From Spirochaetota bacterium (GTDB taxonomy: Bacteria > Spirochaetota > Spirochaetia > SZUA-6), in NCBI GenBank assembly GCA_013151965.1, contig JAADHF010000040.1:1-52110 (forward strand): a DNA stretch of 52,110 nt, given 5' to 3'. Both the position numbers and the translations under genes were made by a program. Positions 36,239 to 44,501 of this stretch are shown here, piece after piece. The notes under the pieces are model-generated. The model searched no databases, was not told the origin of the DNA, and saw only the letters and a list, made by a program, of their open reading frames with translations. How positions within the stretch are numbered: the first letter of the stretch is position 1; each line of letters begins with the position of its first letter.

Positions 36239-37274
36239 TTATCCTTAAACCTGCACTTTCCCGGAATCCCAGCCTTATATTCATATTCTGAACTGCCTGC
36301 CCCGAAGCACCTTTAACGAGATTATCTATCACAGAGAAAAGCAGCAGATGCCTGTTCTCTATTCTCCACCCTATATCACACCTGTTTGTGCCCCAGACAT
36401 CCTTTGTCTGAGGTATTTCCGTGCCTTTAACAGAAATAAAGAGAGAACCGCGGTAATAGGCATCATACACGGATCTGATTTTTTCATTCGAAATACCGCC
36501 TGCCTTAGAATTTTTAATCCCCGCACAGGATGTCGCAGCGATCCCCCTTTTAAGAGGGGCAAGGTGCGGCGTAAAGAGTAAATCCATGGCAGCATCGGCA
36601 TTCTTAAGCTCGGCTTCTATTTCCGGCTGATGCCTGTGGCTTTTCCCGGGCAGGTATGCTCCTGTATTCTCTGTTCTCTCCGTATACAGCATGTTTACCG
36701 CCGCTTTTTTTCCCCCACCGGAAATTCCGGAAATCGCATTTGTAATAACCGTACCCCCGATAATACCCTCTTTTACAAGCGGCAGGATGGGCAGCAGAAC
36801 TGCAGTAGGATAACAGCCCGGATTTGCGATAATATCACTATTTTTTATTTCATCCCTGTACCATTCGCAAAGCCCATATACAGATTTATCAAGGAGATCC
36901 TCCCGCGGCGGTTTTTCTCCGTATGCTTTTTTAAAAATATGTGCATCTTTTATCCTGAAATCAGCCGACAGATCGATAACAATGCTCCTGCCGAAAAAAG
37001 GGGCACATAGATCGGCAGATTTTAAATGGGGAAGTGCTGCAAAAACCACATCCGGTTTAAATTCAGCAGCATCTGCAATGGAGATAAGCTTTCCGCCGGT
37101 CAGGGTAAGTTTCTCCTTTACCGCACCTGCTATTCCATGATCGATGGAACAAATATCTTCACCTATGCGGGAAGAAGTTACAGGCAGAATATCATCGACA
37201 TCAGGATGGCTGTACAGCATTCTCATTAGAAGAAGGCCGGTATATCCGCTTACTCCGAGTACAGCTGTTTTCAT
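36225..37274 (-). CDS. argC: N-acetyl-gamma-glutamyl-phosphate reductase
   Basis: 349 residues. NAD(P) fold start AVLGVSGYTGLLLMRML, DLSADFRIKD, active-site Cys154 in IIANPGCYPTAVLLPILPL, then SGISGGGKKA and FTPHLAPLKRGI. Reduces the product of ArgB to the semialdehyde. Start overlaps the argR stop by 4 nt (ATGA) and its end overlaps argB by 14 nt. Confidence 0.96.
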   Translation of the reverse strand: MKTAVLGVSGYTGLLLMRMLYSHPDVDDILPVTSSRIGEDICSIDHGIAGAVKEKLTLTGGKLISIADAAEFKPDVVFAALPHLKSADLCAPFFGRSIVIDLSADFRIKDAHIFKKAYGEKPPREDLLDKSVYGLCEWYRDEIKNSDIIANPGCYPTAVLLPILPLVKEGIIGGTVITNAISGISGGGKKAAVNMLYTERTENTGAYLPGKSHRHQPEIEAELKNADAAMDLLFTPHLAPLKRGIAATSCAGIKNSKAGGISNEKIRSVYDAYYRGSLFISVKGTEIPQTKDVWGTNRCDIGWRIENRHLLLFSVIDNLVKGASGQAVQNMNIRLGFRESAGLRINGEV

Positions 37275-37762
37275 ATTAAACGTTCCTTAAGATCGGGTAT
37301 TTTTTTAATAAGCCCCTCTTTAAGAGACTCCTTTGTTATCCCGTCTTTCGGAATAACAAGAACGGTATCATCTCCTGCTATTGTGCCGAGAACTTCGGGA
37401 ATAGCAAGATGATCCAGTGCAAATGCCACACTGTTTGCATGCCCGGAAAGGGTTTTTATAAGCCCGAGACCGTTCGAAAACTGCAATAGTAGAAATCCGC
37501 GCATACAATCCGCAATAAGACTAACCTCGGAACCCGCCCGGCTGTCCTCATCCGGGAAAGAGTAAAGATATCCGCCTCTCCCGTCCGGCACTTTACCGAC
37601 CTTTAAAAACTTTAAGTCCCTGGAAAGCGTAGCCTGTGTTACATCGAAACCCTCATCCTTTAAAAGCTCGAGCAGTTCATCCTGATTATGAATATTTTTT
37701 GTTTCGATTAATCTCTTTATCGCCGAATAACGGGCCCGTTTATTTTTCATCGCTTTACTCAC
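37271..37762 (-). CDS. argR: Arginine repressor
   Basis: 163 residues from GTG 37762 or 159 from ATG 37750; AGGAG lies 2 nt before the GTG and 14 nt before the ATG, so the start is open. N-terminal winged helix (KRLIETKNIHNQDELLELLK, DVTQATLSRDLKFLKVGKV with the SR recognition motif) and C-terminal oligomerisation and arginine-binding domain (IPEVLGTIAGDDTVLVIPKDG). First gene of the arg operon it should control; arginine-bound hexamers repress. Confidence 0.95.
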   Translation of the reverse strand: MSKAMKNKRARYSAIKRLIETKNIHNQDELLELLKDEGFDVTQATLSRDLKFLKVGKVPDGRGGYLYSFPDEDSRAGSEVSLIADCMRGFLLLQFSNGLGLIKTLSGHANSVAFALDHLAIPEVLGTIAGDDTVLVIPKDGITKESLKEGLIKKIPDLKERLI

Positions 37763-37774
37763 TTCTCCTGAAGA

Positions 37775-37794
37775 ATAATTACAATGACAATTAT
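37775..37794. promoter_or_regulatory. Candidate ArgR operator
   Basis: ATAATT and AATTAT flank 8 nt as an AT-rich inverted repeat at about +3 to +22 of the predicted arg transcript. Size and AT content suit an ARG box, but the match to the TGAAT/ATTCA consensus is weak. Confidence 0.3.
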
Positions 37795-37803
37795 ATTTGG
37801 ATA

Positions 37804-37832
37804 AATATACAAAGATAATTAAATAATTGCAA
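37804..37832 (-). promoter_or_regulatory. Promoter of the arg operon
   Basis: On the minus strand TTGCAA (37832-37827), 17 nt, then TATATT (37809-37804). Transcription would start near 37797, leaving an untranslated leader of about 35 nt with the AGGAG site, unlike the leaderless arrangement at trp and the giant gene. Confidence 0.55.
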
Positions 37833-37902
37833 TATTAATATACACTGAAATTGTAAATTCTCTATAATTCAGCTCTCTTTTTTTATTTTTTTCGATTCGT
37901 TG

Positions 37903-37931
37903 TTGACAAAATAGAAATAGTGGTAAATAGT
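37903..37931 (+). promoter_or_regulatory. Promoter of the trp leader / trpB
   Basis: TTGACA (37903-37908), 17-nt spacer, AATAGT (37926-37931; 4 of 6 to consensus). Predicted start 37938-37940, at the A of the leader-peptide ATG (37940). Back to back with the arg promoter. Confidence 0.6.
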
Positions 37932-37939
37932 CTTTTATT

Positions 37940-38020
37940 ATGAGAGCAGTAGCGGCTATAACAAACAGTTATCTTAACTGGTGGTGGCAGGTATACGGGG
38001 AGAGGCCGTGGTCTGCTTAA
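37940..38020 (+). CDS. trpL: Trp leader peptide (attenuation)
   Basis: 26 codons with three adjacent Trp codons at 14-16 (37979-37987) and a fourth at codon 24. Four Trp in 26 residues cannot be chance in this genome context, and a terminator and trpB follow. The peptide is a sensor of charged tRNA-Trp, not a functional protein. No Shine-Dalgarno is visible; the promoter spacing implies a leaderless start. Sequence around the Trp run reads SYLNWWWQVYG. Confidence 0.85.
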   Translation: MRAVAAITNSYLNWWWQVYGERPWSA

Positions 38021-38092
38021 GTTAGTTTTTAAAAAGAGGCCGCAGGCGGTTTCTCTTCCTTAAAATGAAGAGAATCTGCCTGCGGTTTTTTT
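37987..38092 (+). terminator. trp transcription attenuator
   Basis: Terminator: CCGCAGGC (38040-38047) pairs with GCCTGCGG (38078-38085), extended by partly paired TTCTCTTC/AAGAGAA, followed by a T7 run to 38092. Alternatives: GTCTGC (38011-38016) can pair with GCAGGC (38042-38047) as antiterminator, or with GCAGGT (37987-37992) as the protective 1:2 hairpin. A ribosome stalled at the WWW codons covers 37987-37992 and frees GTCTGC to block the terminator, so low Trp allows read-through into trpB. Confidence 0.8.
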
Positions 38093-38149
38093 ATATCCGG
38101 GCAGAGGCCCGGTTTTTTTTGAAAAAAAATATTTTATAGGAGGTCAATT

Positions 38150-39514
38150 ATGACAGAAAGAATCTATCAATTATCCACAAGGGAAATACCGAAGAAATGG
38201 CTGAACATACTTCCTTCGCTTCCCAAACCGCTGGAACCGCTGCGCAATCCGAAGGACGGTACGCCGGTCCCCTTGGAGGCGATGAAACCTCTGTTTGCAG
38301 AATCCCTTCTTGAGCAGGAAGTCTCCGCGCAGAGAACTATTCCAATCCCTGAGGATATTCTAAAGGTCTATTCGCTGTACAGGCCGACTCCCCTTATAAG
38401 GGCGAAATTCCTGGAAGAAGCCCTCGGCACACCCGCAAAGATATTCTTTAAAAATGAGAGTATTTCTCCTACGGGAAGCCACAAACCCAATACCGCAATA
38501 GCACAGGCGTACTACAATGCAAAAGAAGGCACCAAATTTCTAACAACAGAAACCGGTGCGGGACAGTGGGGCAGTGCGCTGTCCTTTGCAGGTGCACACT
38601 TTAATATCAATGTAAAGGTCTTTATGGTACGTGTTTCCTACGAACAGAAACCGTACAGACGGGTAATGATGCAGAGTTACGGAAGTAATGTATGGGCAAG
38701 CCCCTCCGATCAAACGGAAATAGGCAGAAAATTCCTCGAAAACGATTCCAACAAACCGGGTTCTCTCGGCATGGCAATCAGCGAGGCCGTGGAGCTTGCA
38801 ATAAAAGACCCCAAAACCCACTATTCCCTGGGGTCCGTACTGAATCATGTACTCCTGCATCAGACGGTCATAGGTCTGGAAGCACGTACGGTTCTGGAAG
38901 AATTGGGTCTTATGCCGGATATAATAATAGGCTGCCATGGAGGAGGAAGCAACTTCGGAGGTATTATGCTTCCGTTCCTCGAGGATAAACTGGAAGGTAA
39001 AAGAGACATAGATATTATCGCATCGGAACCGATGGCATGCCCGACTTTAAGCAGGGGTGTATATGCATACGATTACGGCGATTCCGGAAAATACATTCCC
39101 CTGACAAAGATGTATACTCTCGGACACGGCTTTGTTCCCCCGAAAGTACATGCAGGCGGACTCAGGTACCACGGTGCCTCGCCTATTACTTCTCTGCTTA
39201 CTCACGAAGGAGTCATCAGAGCGGAAGCACTCCATCAAATAGAAACATTCGAAGCTGCCGTACTTTTTGCAAAAACCGAAGGAATTATCCCCGCCCCGGA
39301 ATCCGCCCATGCAATCGCCTCTGTTATACGTCAGGCAAAAAAATGCAGGGAAACGGGTGAAGAAAAGGTAATTCTGTTTAACCTTTCCGGACACGGCCAT
39401 TTCGATATGGCAGCATACGAAGAATACTTTGCCGGAAATTTAATAGATTATGATTACCCGAAGGAAGAAATCAGAAAGGCGGAAGCCGAACTGCCTGTGG
39501 TTCCTAATAATTAA
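38150..39514 (+). CDS. trpB: Tryptophan synthase beta chain, TrpB2 type
   Basis: 454 residues, longer than classical TrpB. PLP lysine Lys112 in SPTGSHKPNTA, the beta-2-type block TETGAGQWGSALSFAG, then YGSNVWASPSDQTEIGR, GCHGGGSNFGGIMLPF and FNLSGHGHFDMAAYEEY. TrpB2 enzymes condense indole and serine to tryptophan and often act without TrpA; no trpA is adjacent. AGGAGG lies 7 nt before the ATG. Expression is controlled by the upstream attenuator, which supports a role in making or salvaging tryptophan from indole. Confidence 0.95.
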   Translation: MTERIYQLSTREIPKKWLNILPSLPKPLEPLRNPKDGTPVPLEAMKPLFAESLLEQEVSAQRTIPIPEDILKVYSLYRPTPLIRAKFLEEALGTPAKIFFKNESISPTGSHKPNTAIAQAYYNAKEGTKFLTTETGAGQWGSALSFAGAHFNINVKVFMVRVSYEQKPYRRVMMQSYGSNVWASPSDQTEIGRKFLENDSNKPGSLGMAISEAVELAIKDPKTHYSLGSVLNHVLLHQTVIGLEARTVLEELGLMPDIIIGCHGGGSNFGGIMLPFLEDKLEGKRDIDIIASEPMACPTLSRGVYAYDYGDSGKYIPLTKMYTLGHGFVPPKVHAGGLRYHGASPITSLLTHEGVIRAEALHQIETFEAAVLFAKTEGIIPAPESAHAIASVIRQAKKCRETGEEKVILFNLSGHGHFDMAAYEEYFAGNLIDYDYPKEEIRKAEAELPVVPNN

Positions 39515-39558
39515 CAGGCAGTATCTGCCGTATTAAGAATATTGTGCTGATAATAATC

Positions 39559-39593
39559 GGGTGAAGTTTTATACATAAAACGGAACTTCACCC
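39559..39593. terminator. Terminator between trpB and the DUF167 gene
   Basis: GGGTGAAGTT (39559-39568) and AACTTCACCC (39584-39593) form a perfect 10-bp stem with a 15-nt loop between convergent genes; followed by CTTTATT. The weak T-run makes efficiency uncertain. Confidence 0.55.
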
Positions 39594-39607
39594 CTTTATT
39601 CACCCCT

Positions 39608-39868
39608 TTATACTATTGCCGATAATTTTTTTATATTTTTCCTGTACTCATCCGGAAATTCCAGTATTTTATGGCGCGAAAGGGAACCGGAAACAATTTC
39701 CATAACACCCTTCGGAATACCGCACAACCCGGAAAGATACTTAATAAGTTCTTTATTGGCCTTTCCCTTTTCCGGCTGTGCATTTATCTTTACAACCAGT
39801 TCGCCGTTCTTATAACCGTTGATTTTATTACTGCCTGCACCCGGAAGAACCTTTACGGAAATTCTCAA
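39608..39868 (-). CDS. DUF167 (YggU-like) protein
   Basis: 86 residues, the usual size. RISVKVLPGAGSNKI, VVKINAQPEKGKANKELIKYLS and ISGS-type LSRHKILEF are the conserved blocks of the DUF167/YggU family; function unknown. Start is TTG 39868 with GGGGAAG 4 nt upstream. Convergent with trpB; 41 nt downstream of the glycosyltransferase gene on the same strand. Confidence 0.88.
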   Translation of the reverse strand: MRISVKVLPGAGSNKINGYKNGELVVKINAQPEKGKANKELIKYLSGLCGIPKGVMEIVSGSLSRHKILEFPDEYRKNIKKLSAIV

Positions 39869-39909
39869 AACACTTCCCCATGTAATTTAAAGATAATTAG
39901 TAACTTTTA

Positions 39910-40761
39910 TTATTTTATGACTTTTTCCGAAAATAATCGAGAAAGATTTCTATATTTCTCCCCTTCCTCCGTCTTCCCTCGTTTTAAACAGCCGCCGGCA
40001 TATATGCTGCATTTTCGTGATAATTCCTTAAATGCCTGTTCCCGCTGTCCGGCGGAAAAAGCTCCCGATTCCAGAGCCTTACGAAGTGCTTCTATTCTAA
40101 AGTACTCTATGCGGCCGTATTTTTCGGAAAGCTGACCGGAATGTCCTCCCCGCTTAATTACCAGCGGTATATCGAGATATCCGATAGTGTAGAGAGAAGT
40201 CAGCCTGAGCCACAATTCATAATCTTCTGCAATTTCGAGGCTTTCATTAAACCCCCCATGTGCTTCGAACACCGGTTTCTTAATCAGTACGGTGGAAGGA
40301 CCGATTATACATTTCTTAAGCGCATCTTCGAAAATATAACCACCCCTTCTGTGTTTCTGTCCGGACTGCGACACTACCGTAGTTCCCCTGAGCCAGATCT
40401 CTCTTGTATGACATATCTTTATATCGGGATTATCAAGCATGTATGCAATTTGCTTATCTATTTTTTCTTTCATCCACAAGTCATCCGAATCTAAAAAAGC
40501 AATATATTCCCCTTCCGCTTCTTTTATTCCATAATTTCGTACGGCACCCGGAAATCCGCAATGGGGGATATGGAAATATCTTAACCTGTGATGATTATAA
40601 ACTGCCTTTAAGACCGCTTCCGTTCCGTCGGTCGATCCGTCATCGACCACAATTACTTCCATGGAATTGTATGTCTGCTCGAAGACAGATTTTAAAGCCT
40701 CCAGTACAAACTGTTTTCTATTATATGTGGGAATAATAACAGACACGAGGGGTAATTCCAT
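39910..40761 (-). CDS. Family 2 glycosyltransferase
   Basis: 283 residues. GT-A fold: PLVSVIIPTYNRKQFVLEAL, VIVVDDGSTDGTEAVL, YIAFLDSDDLWMKEKI with the DxD metal site, and AEDYELWLRL near the acceptor site. No TM segment, so a cytoplasmic enzyme adding sugar from an NDP-sugar to a glycan or lipid acceptor. The C-terminal 60 residues are basic and helical. Downstream of a GPH symporter gene by 9 nt, so the two share a transcript. Confidence 0.92.
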   Translation of the reverse strand: MELPLVSVIIPTYNRKQFVLEALKSVFEQTYNSMEVIVVDDGSTDGTEAVLKAVYNHHRLRYFHIPHCGFPGAVRNYGIKEAEGEYIAFLDSDDLWMKEKIDKQIAYMLDNPDIKICHTREIWLRGTTVVSQSGQKHRRGGYIFEDALKKCIIGPSTVLIKKPVFEAHGGFNESLEIAEDYELWLRLTSLYTIGYLDIPLVIKRGGHSGQLSEKYGRIEYFRIEALRKALESGAFSAGQREQAFKELSRKCSIYAGGCLKRGKTEEGEKYRNLSRLFSEKVIK

Positions 40762-40770
40762 AATTAATAG

Positions 40771-42156
40771 TTATCTTTTATTCTTAAGCGCCCGCGCACT
40801 AATGGAATTCCTCTTTTCGAGCTCGTCCCTTATCTCTGTAAAACGTTTTTTTGTAAGGGGATAAAAGAAAGCTAGTATTATCGATACAAACAGCATAATA
40901 CCGGGAATCAGCCCTAAAAGCAGCCGTATCGACCAGAGAGTGCCCGCCGTTTGGTCCGCACCTGCCGTATATCCGGAAATCCCGAGAATCCAGCCTGTTA
41001 TAAGAATAGCAAAAGACGATGCCAGTTTCTGAAGAAATGTCAGAAACCCCGTATATACACCCTCTCTCCGCTCCCCGGTTTTAAGCTCATCATAATCCAC
41101 ACACTCGGGTATTAAAGACCATGGAATTACATGCGCGGTTGATATCCCGATGCCTGCAAGACCCGCCATAATGATAAGCAGCAGCCCGGATGAGTCCCTG
41201 GGAAGAAAGACAGTGATAAGCATTATCAGGGCCCAGAAGCTTATACCGATTATATAAGTCCACCGTTTGCCAAGTTCCTTCGATACTAAATACCAGAACG
41301 GTAAAAATACAACTGCAACGATAAACATCGTAAAAAACAGTGTATCTAACAGTTCCTGCCTTTTAAGATAATATGTAACAAAATAGACAAAAACAACACC
41401 GATAAGGTCCACGGTTACCCAGGAGAGAAGAAAGATAAACATGGCAAACCTGAAGGGTCTGTTTTTAAGCGTCTGTTGATAGGCATTTTTCAGAGACAAT
41501 GATGCAGTACCTTCTCTGCTGAACCTTTCCCGTGTCCCGAAAAAAGTTATAAGAATCGGAACCATGCCGAATATTCCGAAAACCACAGCCATTTTACCGA
41601 AGCCGGCAGTTAAACTTCCGCCTGCAGATTCCACAAACATCATGGGAAGCGCCGCACCTGCAATAGAGAGCAGTATGGAAAACATCATTCTGTAACTCAC
41701 AAGAGATGTCCGGTCGTCATAATCGAGTGTTAATTCGGGTATAAGAGAAGAGTACGGAACGGCAATAAAGGTGAAAGATGTAAAAAAAGCAACAGCTAAC
41801 AATGCATAGAGAATAAAGAGAACAGTCTTGTTCTCTATTCCGTACCTCTGCCACAACAGGATATACGTTACGGCAAGAGGTATTACTCCGAAGAGAAGAT
41901 AGGGTCTCCTTCTTCCCCAGCGTGTTTTGGTTCTATCGGAAATATACCCCATTAGAGGATCGCTTATCGCATCCCATAACTTCCCTACAAAAAATATCCA
42001 TCCGGCCAGTGCCGCGGGAATCCCCACTCCGTCGGTTAAAAAAAATAAAAAATAGAAACTCAGCGTGGTAAAAAGCAGTGAAAACGTGGAATCCCCGACC
42101 CCGAAGAATATTTTTTTTAATGGGGAAATATGCTCAATGGCATTACTCGTCTTCAT
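40771..42156 (-). CDS. GPH-family sugar:cation symporter (second)
   Basis: 461 residues from ATG 42156, which has GGAGAGGGG 7 nt upstream; an upstream start at 42198 would add 14 residues. 12 TM segments, with AISDPLMGYISDRTKTRWGRRRPYL after TM2 (the GPH signature), AVPYSSLIPELTLDYDDRTSL, and IPECVDYDELKTGERREGVY in the second half. Imports sugar or glycoside. It differs from the 26221-27543 symporter enough to be a separate paralogue. The neighbouring glycosyltransferase gives no substrate clue. Confidence 0.9.
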   Translation of the reverse strand: MKTSNAIEHISPLKKIFFGVGDSTFSLLFTTLSFYFLFFLTDGVGIPAALAGWIFFVGKLWDAISDPLMGYISDRTKTRWGRRRPYLLFGVIPLAVTYILLWQRYGIENKTVLFILYALLAVAFFTSFTFIAVPYSSLIPELTLDYDDRTSLVSYRMMFSILLSIAGAALPMMFVESAGGSLTAGFGKMAVVFGIFGMVPILITFFGTRERFSREGTASLSLKNAYQQTLKNRPFRFAMFIFLLSWVTVDLIGVVFVYFVTYYLKRQELLDTLFFTMFIVAVVFLPFWYLVSKELGKRWTYIIGISFWALIMLITVFLPRDSSGLLLIIMAGLAGIGISTAHVIPWSLIPECVDYDELKTGERREGVYTGFLTFLQKLASSFAILITGWILGISGYTAGADQTAGTLWSIRLLLGLIPGIMLFVSIILAFFYPLTKKRFTEIRDELEKRNSISARALKNKR

Positions 42157-42326
42157 AACAGGGCCCCTCTCCGGCCTTTTAAGACCTGAACTAATCAAAG
42201 CTCTTTTTTGCTTTTATTACAGCCGGTTTGTCTAAGCAGCCGTTTTCCGCAGCAGCCGGTTCGCCGGCAGGCTTTTTAATTAAATTAACACGCATTTTTT
42301 ATCTTTGCAATCACACGCTATTATAT

Positions 42327-42620
42327 TCAGCTTTTGTAATTTATTATCCTTATGCGGATATTCCGCAGTGCATAGGTCTGACATGCGAGCCTGTAGCTGT
42401 CTTTAGCTTTTAATGCCGCAAGCCGAAACTTTTCCCGTTCTTTAAGAGGACTTAAATACTCGCTCCCTTTAAGAATCTCGATAACACATTTGCCGCAGAC
42501 TGCCTTTCCTCCGCAGATCGTCTCGATTGGAACTTTGTTAATAAGCAGATTATTTAACAGGGATCTCATGGGATTTATACTGATTTTTTCACCCGTGTTT
42601 ACAATCTCCAGTTCTGGCAT
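42327..42620 (-). CDS. 2Fe-2S ferredoxin
   Basis: 97 residues. TICGGKAVCGKCVIEI gives three cluster Cys (C-x5-C-x2-C) and CQTYA the fourth, a plant/adrenodoxin-type 2Fe-2S site. The N-terminal half forms the beta-grasp fold (LEIVNTGEKISINPMRSLLNNLL). It may supply electrons to reductive activation of corrinoid enzymes or to another oxygenase or reductase; no partner gene is adjacent. AAAGGACGG precedes the ATG by 7 nt. Divergent from aspS. Confidence 0.9.
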   Translation of the reverse strand: MPELEIVNTGEKISINPMRSLLNNLLINKVPIETICGGKAVCGKCVIEILKGSEYLSPLKEREKFRLAALKAKDSYRLACQTYALRNIRIRIINYKS

Positions 42621-42692
42621 TTATATTCCGTCCTTTTCGATACGGATAGCGGATGCCGCATCAATAATAGTATAAATAAATAAGTATTTATA

Positions 42693-42720
42693 TTGCAACA
42701 ACTAATTTATAAATGATAAA
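42693..42720 (+). promoter_or_regulatory. Possible aspS promoter
   Basis: TTGCAA (42693-42698), 16 nt, GATAAA (42715-42720), only 8 nt before the aspS ATG at 42729. A second -10 candidate TATAAA lies at 42708-42713. In either case no Shine-Dalgarno is seen, so aspS mRNA would be leaderless or nearly so. Confidence 0.4.
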
Positions 42721-42728
42721 TTACTCTC

Positions 42729-44495
42729 ATGGAAAATATGAAACGAACGGTAACATGCGGAAATTTAAGGTTAGCGGATAACGGGAAGATCGTAGTATTA
42801 AACGGATGGGTACACAGGCACAGAGACCACGGAGGCATCAAGTTTATCGATTTAAGAGACCGCTACGGCATAACACAGATTGTCGTGGATGCGGACTCCC
42901 CCGATAAACTAAAAGCCGCCGCCCAGGATCTCAAGTTCGAATACTGCATAGCGGTAAAAGGAAAGGTAAGACCAAGGCCCGAATCCATGAAAAACACAAG
43001 AATGCCTACCGGGGAAATAGAAGTGCAGGCGGAAGATATAGACATACTCTCCAGGTGTGATGTACTTCCGTTTATGATAGATGAGAAAAGCGATGCAAGA
43101 GAGGAGCTTAGATTTAAATACAGATATCTCGATCTTCGGTCATTTTCCATGCAGAGAAAAATAAAACTCCGTCATGAGGTTGTTTTTGCAGTCCGCGGAT
43201 ATTTAAAGGATCATGATTTTTACGAAATAGAAACTCCGACCCTGATAAAATCCACACCGGAAGGGGCGCGTGATTTTCTCGTTCCCGCACGTCTTTTTCC
43301 CGGCAGATTTTATGCACTACCCCAGTCCCCGCAGCTTTTTAAACAGATACTGATGATTTCCGGCTTCGATAAATACTTCCAGATAGCCCGTTGTTTCCGT
43401 GACGAGGATGCCCGCGGAGACCGTCAGCCGGAACATACACAGATCGATATCGAGATGAGTTTCGTATCTAAAGATGATATATTCGCCGTCTTAGAAGGGC
43501 TGTTTTGCCATATTTTTAAGGAAGCACTCTCTTTTGAATTAAAAATCCCTTTTAAGAGGATAGCCTACAATGATGCCATGAACAGGTACGGAAGCGACAA
43601 ACCTGATTTACGCTTTCAACTGTACCTTAAAGATTTTAATGAATTTGCAGATGAAGGAGATTTTAAGGTATTTAAGTCTGTTCTGGAAAACAAGGGAACC
43701 ATAAAGGCTATTGTAGCACCGGGCTGCGGCTCATTTTCCAGAAAACAGATATCGGAGCTGGAAGAAACCGCTAAAATATACGGAGCTTCCGGTCTTGCAT
43801 GGATGAAAGTCACGGAAGAGGGTTTGGAAGGAGGAATCTCCAAATTCTATTCATCTCAGGCAGATAAGATTAAGACAGGATTAGATGCAAAACCAGGCGA
43901 CCTTATCCTCCTGGCCGGTTCCGGTTGGAAGAAAGCATGTACTTCTTTAGGGGCCGTAAGAATAAAACTTGCACATATATTAAATCTTGTATCCCCTGAC
44001 GTTTTTGAATTCTGCTGGGTAACCGATTTTCCTCTGTTCGAGTGGAACGAAGATGAAAAACGGTGGGAAGCCGCTCACCACATGTTTACCATGCCGCAGG
44101 AACAGTACATAAAAGATATGGAGAAAGATCCCGGTAAGGTTAAAGGAGATCTGTACGATCTCGTATGCAATGGTGTGGAGCTTGCATCCGGTTCCATAAG
44201 AATACACGATCCCGGCCTGCAGAGAAGGATTTTTAAAATCGTCGGGTTTTCGGAAGAAGAGGCACAGAGAAGATTCGGATTTCTCTTAGAAGCGCTCAAA
44301 TACGGGCCTCCCCCTCATGGTGGCATAGCACCGGGACTCGACCGGCTTATTATGCTCATGGCCGGAGAAAATACCATAAGAGAAGTAATTGCATTTCCAA
44401 AGAATACTCAGGGTGTTTCACTGATGGACGAGAGCCCTTCGGAAGTAGATGATGAACAGCTTAAGGAACTGCATATAAAAGTAGTCCGGGAATAA
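42729..44495 (+). CDS. aspS: Aspartyl-tRNA synthetase
   Basis: 588 residues, bacterial type. OB-fold anticodon domain (VVLNGWVHRHRDHGGIKFIDLRD), class-II motif 1 to 2 (FLVPARLFPGRFYALPQSPQLFKQ; CFRDEDARGDRQPEHTQIDIEM), bacterial GAD insert in the middle, and motif 3 GGIAPGLDRLIMLMAG. Charges tRNA-Asp in the cytoplasm. No Shine-Dalgarno precedes the ATG. Convergent with the response-regulator gene at a 6-nt gap. Confidence 0.97.
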   Translation: MENMKRTVTCGNLRLADNGKIVVLNGWVHRHRDHGGIKFIDLRDRYGITQIVVDADSPDKLKAAAQDLKFEYCIAVKGKVRPRPESMKNTRMPTGEIEVQAEDIDILSRCDVLPFMIDEKSDAREELRFKYRYLDLRSFSMQRKIKLRHEVVFAVRGYLKDHDFYEIETPTLIKSTPEGARDFLVPARLFPGRFYALPQSPQLFKQILMISGFDKYFQIARCFRDEDARGDRQPEHTQIDIEMSFVSKDDIFAVLEGLFCHIFKEALSFELKIPFKRIAYNDAMNRYGSDKPDLRFQLYLKDFNEFADEGDFKVFKSVLENKGTIKAIVAPGCGSFSRKQISELEETAKIYGASGLAWMKVTEEGLEGGISKFYSSQADKIKTGLDAKPGDLILLAGSGWKKACTSLGAVRIKLAHILNLVSPDVFEFCWVTDFPLFEWNEDEKRWEAAHHMFTMPQEQYIKDMEKDPGKVKGDLYDLVCNGVELASGSIRIHDPGLQRRIFKIVGFSEEEAQRRFGFLLEALKYGPPPHGGIAPGLDRLIMLMAGENTIREVIAFPKNTQGVSLMDESPSEVDDEQLKELHIKVVRE

Positions 44496-44501
44496 CAGGG
44501 G

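Noticed and set aside
37845-37872. CTGAA/TTCAG inverted repeat considered as an ARG box
   Set aside because: The spacing of the half-sites is wider than the 18-bp ARG box and the interior does not match; kept only as a curiosity.
42255-42275. GCCGG-TTCG-CCGGC hairpin followed by AGGCTTTTT
   Set aside because: It looks like a plus-strand terminator, but no plus-strand gene precedes it and on the minus strand there is no T-run after the stem.
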